Source: Branchiostoma lanceolatum (Eukaryota; Chordata; Leptocardii; Amphioxiformes; Branchiostomatidae). Taken from it: a stretch of 64,000 nt of DNA. The translations under genes and the position numbers were made by a program. Below, in pieces: positions 21,608 to 33,100 of this stretch. The notes under the pieces were generated by a model. It was not told where the DNA came from, did not search any database, and worked only from the letters and a program-made list of their open reading frames with translations. The stretch covers positions 6,857,501 to 6,921,500 of the forward strand of contig NC_089731.1 in NCBI RefSeq assembly GCF_035083965.1. Direction: 5' to 3'. How positions within the stretch are numbered: position 1 is the first letter of the stretch; every line of letters starts with the position of its first letter.

Positions 21608-23113
21608 ATGACTGACACCGTCGATGTTATCCGCTGTCTGCTGTGTTCCTCCGGCATGGCGGCGAACCTGCTGATCGCCTCCATCGTGGCGCGCTACCCG
21701 ACCATGAGGACCGCGTGTAACGTCTATGTAGCTAACCTGGCCGCAGCTGACTTCTTCTTCTGCCTCCTGGCCCTCATCCAGTCCATCGTCTCCATACGAT
21801 CTTCACATTCAGAGACTTTGTATCTCCGGCTGTTGGAAGACTTCTGTAGCAACATTTGGAGCGAACTGAACCTTACTATCGCGAACAGAAAGGTTACAAA
21901 TCATACAAGCCCATATATGATGGTCGAAAACTGTACAGGGCAATATGAAATGTTTGAAGAGTACTGTGTAGAGGACGAATTAAATTCAACATCCACAATC
22001 AGAAATGTTTCTGGTTATACAGATCCATACGTGACAGCAGAAAATTGCACGTGGCAATTTCCCAGCGCTGCTATGCTTCCATCTCTACAGCAGGCTGAGC
22101 TGGACTACACAAACCTGAGTTGGACTTACGAACGAGGCTGTGACATCAGCCGCGTCATCTTGGTTTTCCTGGCCTCAACAAGCATCATCTTGCTGACAGT
22201 CATCGCTGTGGAACGACACAAGGCGATAACAGACCCCCTGAGTAACAGACGACACGGGACAGTGAAACACGCGGGGAAAATCTGTGCCGTGGTATGGTTG
22301 GTGTCCGCCCTGGCTGCAGCTATCGACACGGTCGCCAGGAACGTTGTCACGAACGACTGGACCTTCACAGGAAATAGTTTGCATTCTGGTGCCTCGTGTG
22401 TCATTCTAAGGCTTGAGTCGTCTGGTACAACTCACCCCTTCTTTGCAATAATCCTGTTGGACTTTTTGTTTGGGTACGTTTTACCCATGTGTATAATAAT
22501 TCCTTTGTACGTCCGGATATTGGTCAAAGTAAGGCAGTCCCGTCGATTGGCGGAGAGGGCGACAAGGTCAGACGACCAGGCGTTTCTGATGGTGTTTGTC
22601 GTGACTGTTTTGTTTCTCATCAACTGGCTCCCTTTCCACATCATTTCTCTTCTTATTCACATGTTTGTTTCGAACGAGAAGTACGATACAATCGGCGTGG
22701 CACTGTCCTTCGCCGTGTTCAATTCCGTGGCCAACCCGTTTCTCTACGCTCTTCTAGGGAGGAACTTTCGCGACAAAGTCAAGAAGATATTCTGCTGCAA
22801 ACAATGGTGGAAGAGTAAACAATGGAGACCAAAGGGCGGGGCCTCGCCGGACACGACGCTAACGACGCAGGTCATCGACGCAAGAGGACATGATATAAGG
22901 CAAGTCCGGGCTATAGGTGGGAAAGGACAGACCCAGGCTATAGGTGGGACAAAACAGACCCATGTTGCAGGTGGGACAAAACAGACCCAAACTACTTGCG
23001 AAGTACAAGAGAAATCACGTATAAAAGACATTACAAGGCCGGCAGCGGCTGATACAGGACAGGTCACACTGGAAATACCGCATACAAGAGACGAAAAAGT
23101 TCAGAAGGTATAG
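21608..23113 (+). CDS. Orphan class A (rhodopsin-like) GPCR with giant repeat-bearing ECL1
   Basis: Single exon, 501 aa. TM1 holds AANLL (about residues 18-22) and TM2 holds NLAAAD. TM3 ends in VERH instead of DRY (about 201-204). TM6 has INWLPFH and TM7 ends in NSVANPFLY (about 372-380). Cys-Cys after helix 8 (about 396-397) are likely palmitoylated. The N-terminus is very short and has no signal peptide. Between TM2 and TM3 lie about 110 extra residues (roughly 65-177). They contain two 38-40-residue repeats, each with an EN-Cys-Thr motif and two Cys, plus seven N-glycosylation sequons; class A ECL1 is normally short. The C-tail has three 9-residue GG-QT repeats. The paralog at 26038 lacks the insert. 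Overall style resembles neuropeptide-type receptors; the ligand is unknown. Confidence 0.9.
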   Translation: MTDTVDVIRCLLCSSGMAANLLIASIVARYPTMRTACNVYVANLAAADFFFCLLALIQSIVSIRSSHSETLYLRLLEDFCSNIWSELNLTIANRKVTNHTSPYMMVENCTGQYEMFEEYCVEDELNSTSTIRNVSGYTDPYVTAENCTWQFPSAAMLPSLQQAELDYTNLSWTYERGCDISRVILVFLASTSIILLTVIAVERHKAITDPLSNRRHGTVKHAGKICAVVWLVSALAAAIDTVARNVVTNDWTFTGNSLHSGASCVILRLESSGTTHPFFAIILLDFLFGYVLPMCIIIPLYVRILVKVRQSRRLAERATRSDDQAFLMVFVVTVLFLINWLPFHIISLLIHMFVSNEKYDTIGVALSFAVFNSVANPFLYALLGRNFRDKVKKIFCCKQWWKSKQWRPKGGASPDTTLTTQVIDARGHDIRQVRAIGGKGQTQAIGGTKQTHVAGGTKQTQTTCEVQEKSRIKDITRPAAADTGQVTLEIPHTRDEKVQKV

Positions 23114-24039
23114 ATGAATCAGAACATCCATAGGCAAAGATATGGGTGGCTGAAATAAGATAGATAATGACAGGCAGACTACATCTCACTTGGTATAAAA
23201 GAGTTCCAACCAAAAACAATATACGCGAAGCGCATCCCTACGGTATATGCCTACTTAACCCGTCGTACTTACTGCAATAACTTTAAGATTTTTTTGTTTA
23301 AAAAATTGACCGAGGCATCGTAGTCAAGTCAGTGATATTGTAGAATTATTCTAGAACTTCGTTTTCACAAAGAAGGGATCATTATAAACATTGTAGCCCG
23401 TATAACACATAGCATATTAAGTACTTGTAGGACGTACAGAGAGACTGAATTTTCAATTGAAAGTTAATCTGTGAAGTTAGAAGTCATTCTGAATCAAAGT
23501 TGCACTAAATTTCCAACATAACGCAGCGTCACAAAAGCAGTGGATTGCTCCTTCCTTGAGTTGGAGTTGATCAATCGAAAATTTGGCTAAGTCCATTCGG
23601 TGTTGACTATTACATTTCAACTTTGATTCAGAGAGACTGGATTTCTTTTTACATCGTTGTTTCTATTGTTAATGTCAAATACGTCTCTGTAACAGAGAGG
23701 ACATAAGATAATAACTTGCACACTATCAAGACTCTTGGGACTGTTGCGATTCTTCCATCATAATTAAAAAAAGGAGAAATATTGTCCTGTCAATGTCCCA
23801 TCTGTCTTCCTTAGGGAAGAAATGACTGGTTCTATTTACTTGCTTATTGCCCTGAGGAAGGTAACAGAAGAACACTCGAAACGTCGACAGGTGAACATAT
23901 CTTGGTTTCGTTGGAAAGACAGGACACACATGATTAGTAGACAACAAAGTCTGCTTCACAAGTGGCTCACCTGTGATTTTTGAAATGATTTTAAAATCTT
24001 GATAATTTTGCAAAAAAACTACCCAAAAAAATGGTTGTC

Positions 24040-24680
24040 CTTGGCCTAGTTTCACCCTCCCCAGACCAACAGAACTGCCTTGCTCTAAAGTTCCAGTACA
24101 CTCTATCTCACTTGACCCGCGGCGGTTGGCGGCCTCGCTGCGTTCTAAATTGGATCTGTGTTACCCTTGACTTTATAATTTGAATATCATGCAAAATGCA
24201 CATGACAAAAAAGACAACAAAACACACAAAGCGTAAAAAGATTAATTTTTGTCGAGGAAATTTGTTGAGCGCGTTGTCAAATCGTTCGGTCGCCGCGAGG
24301 TCGCCAACGTGCAGTGAGATAGGGGCTTAACTGGCACGTACCTGCCCAAACCACACCTGATCTTATAATGTATCAGCCCAACTGCCCGAGGCATCTGGAC
24401 AGCTTCTTCAACCCCAGACACAAGCGTTCTTAAGCTTCGTGTACCCAGAAGAGCGTCTTGTATAAGAACATCAGATAACAGGTAACAATGTACTTAAGGT
24501 TTCAACGTTAGCTGTAGCTGGTTTACCCCTCAGTTTATCAATCCTATATATATATTAACAATGTGTTTTACATTCTTTAACAATGCCTAGGCGTTTCTGA
24601 ATCTGACCCCTGCACTGACGAGTGCCTATTGGAATGTTGTTATGGGGCGACGTGTTGTGTTTGAAGGCCAACAATCGGTT
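24040..24680 (+). repeat. 3' flank of GPCR copy 1, homologous to 27810-28230
   Basis: Outside the MITE at 24104-24321, the sequence aligns with the flank of the second GPCR. Shared blocks are TTTCAC(C/T)CTCCCC, CTTGCTCTAAA, CAAACCAC, CCCAACTGCCCG and GGCATC. CCAGACAC, CAGGTAACAATG, AGGCGTTTCT and ATTGGAA also match. The GPCR duplication therefore included about 1.5 kb of downstream DNA. Confidence 0.75.
24104..24321. mobile_element. MITE, family A, copy 2
   Basis: Ends TATCTCACT...AGTGAGATA. Inner arms are CTTGACCCGCGGCGGTTGGC / CGCCGCGAGGTCGCCAACGT. It is diverged from the 20008-20187 copy and longer in the centre. It is absent from the homologous flank of the second GPCR. Confidence 0.75.
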
Positions 24681-26037
24681 GATATGAATTAGCTTTGAAA
24701 GTCTGACAATCCTGCATGGTACAATGCATGGCAACAGATATTAAACAGCAGGCTAATCTACACTACATATCGAACTGGAACTGACGGTAAGATTTACCCT
24801 GTAGTCTACCACCTCTGTGGTCTAGTGACAGCTTGTGTTGTAGCGTGCAGGGAGGCCTGATCTCTGGCAAAATGAAAACAAAACATGGTGCGTCATGTTT
24901 AAGGCGGAGTAATATCGTCTATGACAGAACCGACAGCAATCTCAGGCAAGCTGTTCCGTCGCAAGACGACAGAATTATGTGAGACACGTCCACGCCTGTC
25001 CACAAATCAAAGAACGCCCTCAGCTGACTGTCGTTAACCTGCTGTACGACAAATGTGACAGAACCCTAAGACCAAGGTCTAACTTGCACAATACAGTCTT
25101 AGCAGTAGTGTCTTAATTATCAGAAATATTTTTTGTGATTCCGTTCTATTATTTATAAGGTAGACTTTGCTTACACGAGAGCAAAGTGTTGACGTTGTGT
25201 TGTGTCATCATGGCGTCTGTTAACAGAAAGCCCTATTGTTCACGGGACCCCTGACCCTAGTTAAACCTGTGTGTCGCGATCACACAAACACTCCCCATGA
25301 CTCATCACTCCTGTTGAGTTTCCGTCGAACGTTTTTCTCAGAATCAGGCCGTTTTCAGCATCACGCCGTAATTCATCTTCACATTGGCCGTTTCACAAGT
25401 TCCTGTGGTTTACGGAGGTTCTATCAAAGGTTTAATCCTCCTTACGTCCACGAAGGAGTCTTTAAGAGGAATGGATTTAAGACAAAAATGTGTATATCAG
25501 ACCAGCCCCTTTCTGCCGTCCCCTCGCAAACGTACCTTCGCATTAGAAACATCTGCAATAACACAACATAAGATGAAAATTACGTTCAGTTTGCATTTTG
25601 AATAATGTCTTTAACATTAATAAGCAGAAAAGTTTATATATTTTGCGGTTCACCTACGATATAAAGTCTTTTTTATCTTTCAGAAATCATTACAAGAGTT
25701 GGCTCTGAGCAGCAACATCGTCACACAAGAACAAACAGGACGTCCGTCGTTTATTTGTAAATGACCGACGGCAGTGCGGCCACCCCCAAGACATATAGTC
25801 ACACACACTGACAGAACGGCACTTACATCCCAGTGAACCATGAAGAGGCAGTCTCGTACGTGTTGTACGCTGCGCGATTTATTGTCGTAGAATGTTCCTG
25901 GCACTTTTGGCCAGTTGATGAGTCACTTGAACTCCGAGGAGGACTCCAATAGGACAGTCGAAACTCGATTCGCCAATTTTTTGTATCGGACCAAAGTTTT
26001 AGTGATGATCTGATGTGCTGACCGTACAGCGTAGAAA

Positions 26038-27228
26038 ATGAATAACGAGAGCTATACCGTCATCTCGGCGATAGGGATACTGGCAAACCTGCTCGTCTTG
26101 TTCATCGTTGCACGCTACCCCGCCATGAGGACGGTGTGTAACGTGTATGTGGCCAACCTGGCAGCAACCGACTTCACCTTCTGCCTCTACACTCTCATCC
26201 AGTCCACTGAGTCAGATTTAGAAGCCTACGCGAGGATCTGTGACGTCGGTCGCATGATCTTGGTTTTCCTGGCCTCGGCAAGCATCATGCTGCTGACAGT
26301 CATCGCTGTGGAACGACACAATGCCATAACAGACCCCCTGAGTAATAGACAACGCGGCACCGTGAAAAACGCGGGGAAGATAAGTGTTGTGGTGTGGCTG
26401 GTGGCCGCCCTGGCTGCAGCTATCGACACGATCGCCAGGAACGTTGTCACCAACGACTGGAGCTTCAAAGGCACTAGTCTGTACCATACCCCGTGTGTTT
26501 TTCTAAAGCTTGAGTCGTCTGATACCAGTCATCCCTTCTTTGTCATGGTACTCTTGTGTCTTTTATTCCTTTACGTTTTGCCCATCTGTATAATAATTCC
26601 TCTTTACGTGCGGATATTCGTCAAAGTAAGGCAGTCTCGCCGTTTGACAGTGAGAGAGACAAGGTCGGATCACCATGCATTTCTTATGTTGTTTGTCGTG
26701 ACTGTTTTCTTTCTTGTCACCTGGCTTCCTTTTCACGTCGTTTCTTTTCTTATTCATCGGCTTGTTTCAAACGATAACGACGTGGTAATCGATGTAGCGA
26801 AATCATTGGCCGTGTTAAACTCCGTGGCCAACCCGTTTCTCTACGCTCTTCTCGGGAGAAACTTTCGCGACAAAGTCAAGAAGATGCTCTGCTGCAAACA
26901 ATGCTGGAGCTGCAAACATTGGAGACCAAAGAGCGAAGCTTCGCCGGACACGACGCTAACTATACAGGCCATCGACGCAAGAGGACATGATACAGGACAT
27001 GCCCAGGCTGCAGGCAAGGCAGAACAGGCCCAGACTACAGGCGGGGCAGGACGGATCCAGGCTACAGTGGGGACAGGACAGACCCATGCTACAGACGGGA
27101 CAGGACAGACCCAGGCTACAGACGGGACAGGACAGACCCAGACCATTGAAGAGAAAGTTACAGACAATGCAAGGTTTGCCACAGTACAGGCCACTCATGA
27201 AATGTCGCAAACAACAGTCAAAGAATGA
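26038..27228 (+). CDS. Orphan class A GPCR, tandem paralog with normal ECL1
   Basis: Single exon, 396 aa. The short N-terminus has one sequon (NNES). TM1 contains ILANLL and TM2 contains NLAATDF. ECL1 is short and ends in a Cys (ICD) at the usual start of TM3. TM3 ends VERH. TM6 has VTWLPFH without the usual Cys before Trp. TM7 ends in NSVANPFLY, followed by GRNFRDKVKK and a Cys-Cys pair. The C-tail has four tandem 9-residue units of the GTGQTQATD type. Apart from the loop, it is highly similar to the GPCR at 21608, so the pair arose by local duplication. A peptide-receptor-like role is inference; the ligand is unknown. Confidence 0.9.
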   Translation: MNNESYTVISAIGILANLLVLFIVARYPAMRTVCNVYVANLAATDFTFCLYTLIQSTESDLEAYARICDVGRMILVFLASASIMLLTVIAVERHNAITDPLSNRQRGTVKNAGKISVVVWLVAALAAAIDTIARNVVTNDWSFKGTSLYHTPCVFLKLESSDTSHPFFVMVLLCLLFLYVLPICIIIPLYVRIFVKVRQSRRLTVRETRSDHHAFLMLFVVTVFFLVTWLPFHVVSFLIHRLVSNDNDVVIDVAKSLAVLNSVANPFLYALLGRNFRDKVKKMLCCKQCWSCKHWRPKSEASPDTTLTIQAIDARGHDTGHAQAAGKAEQAQTTGGAGRIQATVGTGQTHATDGTGQTQATDGTGQTQTIEEKVTDNARFATVQATHEMSQTTVKE

Positions 27229-27809
27229 CAAACGACAAATGAAAACATACGTGAACGAAATGCGAAAGAACATGGCTGAAATAATGTGAAACCGTCATAC
27301 ACCCACGTCAGACAGACTACATCTCGTTTATTACAAAATACTTAAACCAAAAACATAATATACGTGGTGTTCTCCTCTACCTGCTTATTGCAATAGTCTT
27401 AACTTTAGGATCATAAAGTAAATGCTATTTATCGAGCAATATTATAGAGTTTCACTTTCATACCTAAAGTGACATAGATACTGTGGTCTAAATATCATAT
27501 AAAGTTAAAAGTTAAAAGACTTGTATGTAGGACGTACTTGGTGATTACAATGACTAGTTGAGTTTTGTTTTGTTTGATATATATATATATATATAGTTGC
27601 TGCCGTTCTTATGACAAACCATTTGTTTCTGTAGGAAATAAGTACCTGACAGGGTAGCTTACTTGTTTTTGCAAACGTACAGGGAATACAAGACCATTTG
27701 TGTATATCCAGTCTTTTGTCACAGATATTTGACTTGCTGACTTGCTGTCCCAAACATGTAAATATGGGGGTACAGCGGGTCACGTATGCCAAGGACAGAA
27801 TGATTACAA

Positions 27810-28230
27810 CAAGGCCAGGTTTCACTCTCCCCACAACTACAGCAAAACCTTGCTCTAAATTTCTCGTTAAAGAAAGTTAATACATTACACTAACACCTAC
27901 TCGTCCAAACCACCCACAACGTAGTTCATCCCAACTGCCCGGGGCATCCGCACAGCTCCTCTTCCACACCAGACACGTACGCATGTTCTTAAGGTTCTTA
28001 AGTATCCAGAATAAGGATAAAGCGAACACCTACGGACAGGTAACAATGGACTTAAGTTTACAATTTTTGCTGTAGCTCAGTTTATGAGTCCTGTAAATTC
28101 TAACAGCGAGTTTTACATTTTTAAGACAAGGCGTTTCTAAATCTCATGATCTCATCCCAGACGAGTCACTGTCCATTGGAACGCCGTACTAGAGCGACGG
28201 ATTGTGTATGGAGGGTCTCTAATAAGTGGA
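27810..28230 (+). repeat. 3' flank of GPCR copy 2, homologous to 24040-24680
   Basis: Partner of the duplicated downstream segment. It lacks the family A MITE and so represents the unoccupied site. Confidence 0.75.
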
Positions 28231-28732
28231 TATGAGTTTGAACCGACGGTACCATAACACGCTACTAGGGGGCCGAAAATATTAGTATCAGTTTAGGTCT
28301 CACCACGCCCTATCCACATGTCAAATATCAAGACAATCCATTCCGGCATTCTTAAGTTATCGTGCGAACAGGCACGACCGCGGGGTTATTTGGGGGTATC
28401 TATGATGATGATGATGATGACCGTAACAAACACACAGAAAGTCACTACAATACCTCCGTTTCACGGAAGTAATGATAGCTCAGGATCCCTATACATGTAG
28501 ACGTAAAACTGAACATTTTAATTACTGAACATGGTTATTGTAGTAGTTTTAGAACCCATGTTGATAACTAATATGACTTTAATTGTAAGCAAACAAAATA
28601 TATTCAAATACATGTATTTAGTTGTTCATGTGCAAGCTCTGCCAGTAGGGTGCATAACATTTCAAGTGGTCAAGCGTTTCAAACTCCTAACCAATAGCGG
28701 ACGTTTAAAACACAAAAGCATCCAAAATATGT

Positions 28733-28805
28733 TACCCCAGACGGGATTCGAACCCGCAATCTTCAACTTAGGAGGCTGACGCCTTATCCATTAGGCCACT
28801 GGGGC
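28733..28805 (-). tRNA. tRNA-Arg (anticodon CCT)
   Basis: The minus strand reads from GCCCCAGTGGCCTAATGGAT to CTGGGGTA, 73 nt without the CCA end. The acceptor stem is GCCCCAG/CTGGGGT. Box A is TGGCCTAATGGATAAGG. The anticodon loop is CTCCTAA with anticodon CCT. Box B GGTTCGAATCC sits in the T arm. No intron. It closely matches the eukaryotic tRNA-Arg-CCT. It lies alone between the GPCR pair and the oxidoreductase. Confidence 0.95.
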
Positions 28806-29330
28806 TCACATAACGCCACTTTGTGACATATGATCTGTATAAATAAGGCAGCGGCACATATCAACGCTAACATTCCTTGGAACTTGATCTGTGTCATAGG
28901 CTATCCATGTCTTTACGTATTCAAATTTTGTCGCCCTTTTCCAAATATCAGTAGAAATAAATCTGTGTACGCAGTGGCGCCAATCACCCCCCCCCCCCCA
29001 TAAAGATATCAATTAAATCTAAAACAGCCCTCGGAAAGCTGTACCAAAGTTTGTAGCAAAAGTTGTCTGACATGTTTCGTCTGACCTTGATAGTCTGCAT
29101 CTTCAATATGCGTCGCTAGAGGGCGTAGTGATTGTGGTTGTACTGCAGCTATGCAACCAAATGTCGCTACAACATTTAAAGTCTTCAAAATGGGTTTCTG
29201 TTGGTTTTAGATATGTATGTTGACTCGATAGTATTTCTAAACCATTGATTGATATGAACATGGCCATGGATTTGTCCTACAGTTTGATAGCCCTTTCCAC
29301 CCTGTAAACCTATCATGGTATGACCCACCA

Positions 29331-29380
29331 GCGTCACTACTTCCGGGTTCAAGCAAGGACAGCAAGTTCGACTTTCGTGG
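29331..29380 (+). promoter_or_regulatory. Putative first non-coding exon and ETS site of the oxidoreductase gene
   Basis: CTACTTCCGGG (ETS-type) at about 29337 is followed by a strong donor CGTGG|GTAAGT at 29380. An acceptor TTTCAG at 30083-30088 precedes the first ATG exon. No TATA box. The link to the downstream gene is inferred from spacing. Confidence 0.4.
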
Positions 29381-30113
29381 GTAAGTCATGTGCCCTATCA
29401 GAGTAGGGTAGATCTAGAGTAGAGTCTTCGATTATGTTTCTCCAGTCTATTGAATGATCTTTAAATACAATGTACTGTGTTAAGATAATCTGAAATTTCA
29501 AAGTATGATATCTAACATGTTCAATATTAGTTGTCAGGAATATTTGTATTTTAGATTTTAATATCTCAAGCAGCTGATCAGGGTACACTTTTAATATATC
29601 CTTTGATAATGTTGTGAATAACACCTCAAGATCCTATCAAAATTACCGCTCATATCAATAAACCCTCAAAACTTCAATTCAGAGGATGATCCTGAACAAT
29701 GGTGCAAAAATCTGAGAGTGAGACTAAAAAAAAGTTTAAAAAAAAATGTATTTACCAAATAGGTTTCTGCATCACCCCTATGCACCCCTCCCTCTCGATG
29801 CTTAGACATTCTTCAGTCTAACAATGAAACACTGACACAAGACTGATTCAGAGAGGTCCCTGTGCATCCTGTCAATGTTGATGTTCCTGTCAATAAGCCA
29901 TGATGATTCTTTTATCAAATTTGGTTTGTTCTAAGCAATCTACATGCACTCGGATTGACATGCTGCCTCCCCTAAGTCATGGTTTGTATTTCAGGTATCC
30001 AGTAAGTGACAGCCAAGTGCTTTAAGTGTTAAGTGTTTATATTTTTGCTTAACCCACATCTACAGCCAAATTGATGTTAATGTTTCAGAAACCATCCAAA
30101 TGTGAGGTCGGCC

Positions 30114-33100
30114 ATGTCTGTAGTGCAGGTGCTGATAATCGGTGGGGGGGTCAGAGGAGAGACGTACGCCCAGTACGCCCTTAACAACAGCGACCGCTTA
30201 CAGGTGGGGCAGTTACCATTAAGTCCAATCATTTTGTTTGGCAGACACTTTTTTGCATGAATATCCCTTTTACATACTTTTTAGAGAGTTTACCTATTGA
30301 TACTGCTCCGGTTCTACATTTCCTTGTTTTATTTCATAGATCTGAATACTGCGTTGAAGATTTATCAATCATAGGTTTTGAGGGTCACCTGAGTCATTGT
30401 GTTAGTCCTTAATTATAAATGCTCACTTGCAGGTGGTTGGTGTTGCCGACCCTCGTCTGTTCAGGTGTAAACGTCTCCAGCACCTGTACAACATCCCAGA
30501 GGAGAATGTGTTTACAGGTGAGACTACATGCAATTTGCACAGACTTGCCCTACTCTATGCCAGGCTATCAACTGGGCCCATGGCTTAATAAGCAGACCAA
30601 CTCCACTATACACCCTGGTCAAATCGACCCAAATTCTGACTAACCCTTTACCCTGGCCAAGTCGACCAATTCTGAGTCAGACTTTCATGTTGTTCATCAA
30701 CCGATTTATTTCCTTGGTTGTTGGACATGTCCATGCAACTAATATAGCATGAGATCAAGATAAAACAGATAGAGGACTGGGAGGAGAACTTACATGATAA
30801 CTGACTATATGACTCCTTGAAACTTCGCACTCCAACTTTCTCTTTAGACTTTCTTGTCATGTTGATCTTAATTCCAAATTAAATTGTTATTACTTAAACA
30901 ACGAAGTTAAAGGTAGTTTGTTTACAAATCTGAACTTAAACTTTGTGCCCCCCCCCCTCCATTTGTCCAGACTGGCGGGAAGCTGCAGACAGGGAGAAGT
31001 TTGCCAACTGTGTTGTCATAGCAACCCCAGACCAGCTACACAAGGCTCCCGCTGTGGCCTTTGCTGACCGAGGCTACCACATCCTTCTGGAGAAACCCAT
31101 GGCAGTGCGTTTGAACAGCTTCAACATGAAAGTCTTTCACTTAAAAATCACAACAGCTTAATTCAATATGTTGGTTCTGAGTGTTTAAAAAAAAGAAGAT
31201 ACTTAAGTTATATGTATGATTCCTATTCTGCCTATATAATGTACATGTAGGTGACAGAGGAAGACTGCTGGGAGATTGTGTCAGCCTGTGAGATGAACAA
31301 TGTCATCCTGTCTGTGTGCCATGTGCTAAGATACTATCCACCTGTACAGAAAATTAAGGTCAGTACACATATATTGTCCTAAAGTGGGGTACCGTAAAAT
31401 ATATTCTGTTATGTTTTAAGATTTATGTGAATTTTGTGGAATCATTCAGGTGATGATCTGCTTTTGTACAATAACAATGTTTTGCAGTTTTCCCAATCTT
31501 AATGTTAGGTCTGCCGGCAACTTTAAATGTTCTTTATTTGTAGGAACTGATTGACAATTGGGCCATAGGAGATGTAGTAAACATCTACCACATGGAACCG
31601 GTGAGACGAGATTCAATGTTTCTTTCTTTCATTTACACCACAGTGATGTGTCACACAATGTACTTCTTATAGCTTTCAAATATTGATTTACTGCCATAAA
31701 GATTAATCCGCCAGGTTACATAAATCCGCCACTTTGAAAAATAGTGGGTTTGAGAGATCTCTAATGCAGCACCCCCCAGGTATGCACAGTTTAGATTATA
31801 CAGGAGTGCATGATACTGGGGGACTTGGGTTGGAGATCTGTTCGGCGTATCTTTTCAGGGTGGCAGAATTATGCACCCTGGTGGAATTATGTTAGTAGAT
31901 GTTACACATAGCCTGAGGTCCTTTAATTGTCTTACAGGTTGGTTTCTGGCACTTTGCACATTCCTTCGTTCGCGGAAACTGGCGGAACACAACAGAAAGC
32001 ATATTCTCGCTTCTGGCCAAGTGCTGCCATGATGTGGACCTCATTCGCTACTGGCTCACGGGTTCAAGGTCAGGTCATGGCTTCTTTTCATGGCACAATT
32101 CTATCAGATAAATCAATGGTATTATATTGTAGCTACAATATAGTTTGTAATATATCAACACATGACTGTCACCTGATATTATCTAACCTTCTCCCTGCTG
32201 CCTAACCCTGTAAACAATAGAAAATTGGTCGCCAAATGGTTTCTTCAAGTGCTAAGTGTTAATGATATTATTACTTTGCAATGCTGTAAGAATATGTCTA
32301 TATTTGTACAGGTGTCTGAAAGTGTCGTCTTTTGGAAGTCTTCTTCACTTCACACCTGAGAACAAGGTGAGAACATAGAAGACAGACAACTTAAAGATGT
32401 ACATTTGTACTTAATATATCTAAAGGATAAGACTTGTAACCCATTCACATATTGTAGCCCAAATCTATTACGTAAACATAACTTGAACAAGACCACATAA
32501 CTTTTAAACTGTCTCAAGTCCATATGCAGCTCACCTGTTTATACCTTACAGCCAGCAGGTGCAGCCAGCAGGTGCCTGGACTGCCAGGTGGAGAACACCT
32601 GTCCTTATTCTGCCAAGAAGATCTACTTGAGTAGGGTTGAACAGGTGAGGTATCACTATTAATAATGCATCATACAAGGATGATATGAACATGGCACTTA
32701 CTAACAAGTTACATATGGAGTAGAAAAATTGTCAGAGAATTTTAGAAAAATCTATTGAACAATAGAATGTCATGGTAGAAATGTACTTTAACTAAAAAAT
32801 TTCTCTAGTTTCCTGTTTGAAATAGGAGTGAGTGAGTGAGCGGCCATTGTTGCCATTTGTTTATTAATAAGCTATTTTCTTTAAAATTTGTACCTGTGTT
32901 AACTAATGATACATGTATAGATTGACACTATGCATCTATGATATCAGGGCCAGACTGGGTGGCCAGTCAGTGTGGTGTGCCCTCAGGAGCCAGTGGACAT
33001 CGAAAGTCTAACTGAAGCACTGAGGACTGGGCCGTACGGACGCTGTGTGTACGAGTGTGACAACAATGTCGTATCCAATCAGGTCAAACCCGTGTTCTTT

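Noticed and set aside
23489-23631. 14-bp inverted pair CTGAATCAAAGTTG / CAACTTTGATTCAG
   Set aside because: Suggestive of another small inverted-repeat element, but the arms are short, there is no second copy and the boundaries are unclear.
23830-23900. Possible tail of a Penelope-type element (GAACACTCGAAACGTCGACA)
   Set aside because: The CGAAACGTCG-type ending resembles many retroelement tails, but no protein segment could be supported. A similar CCGAAACGTCGG at about 13025 is equally short.
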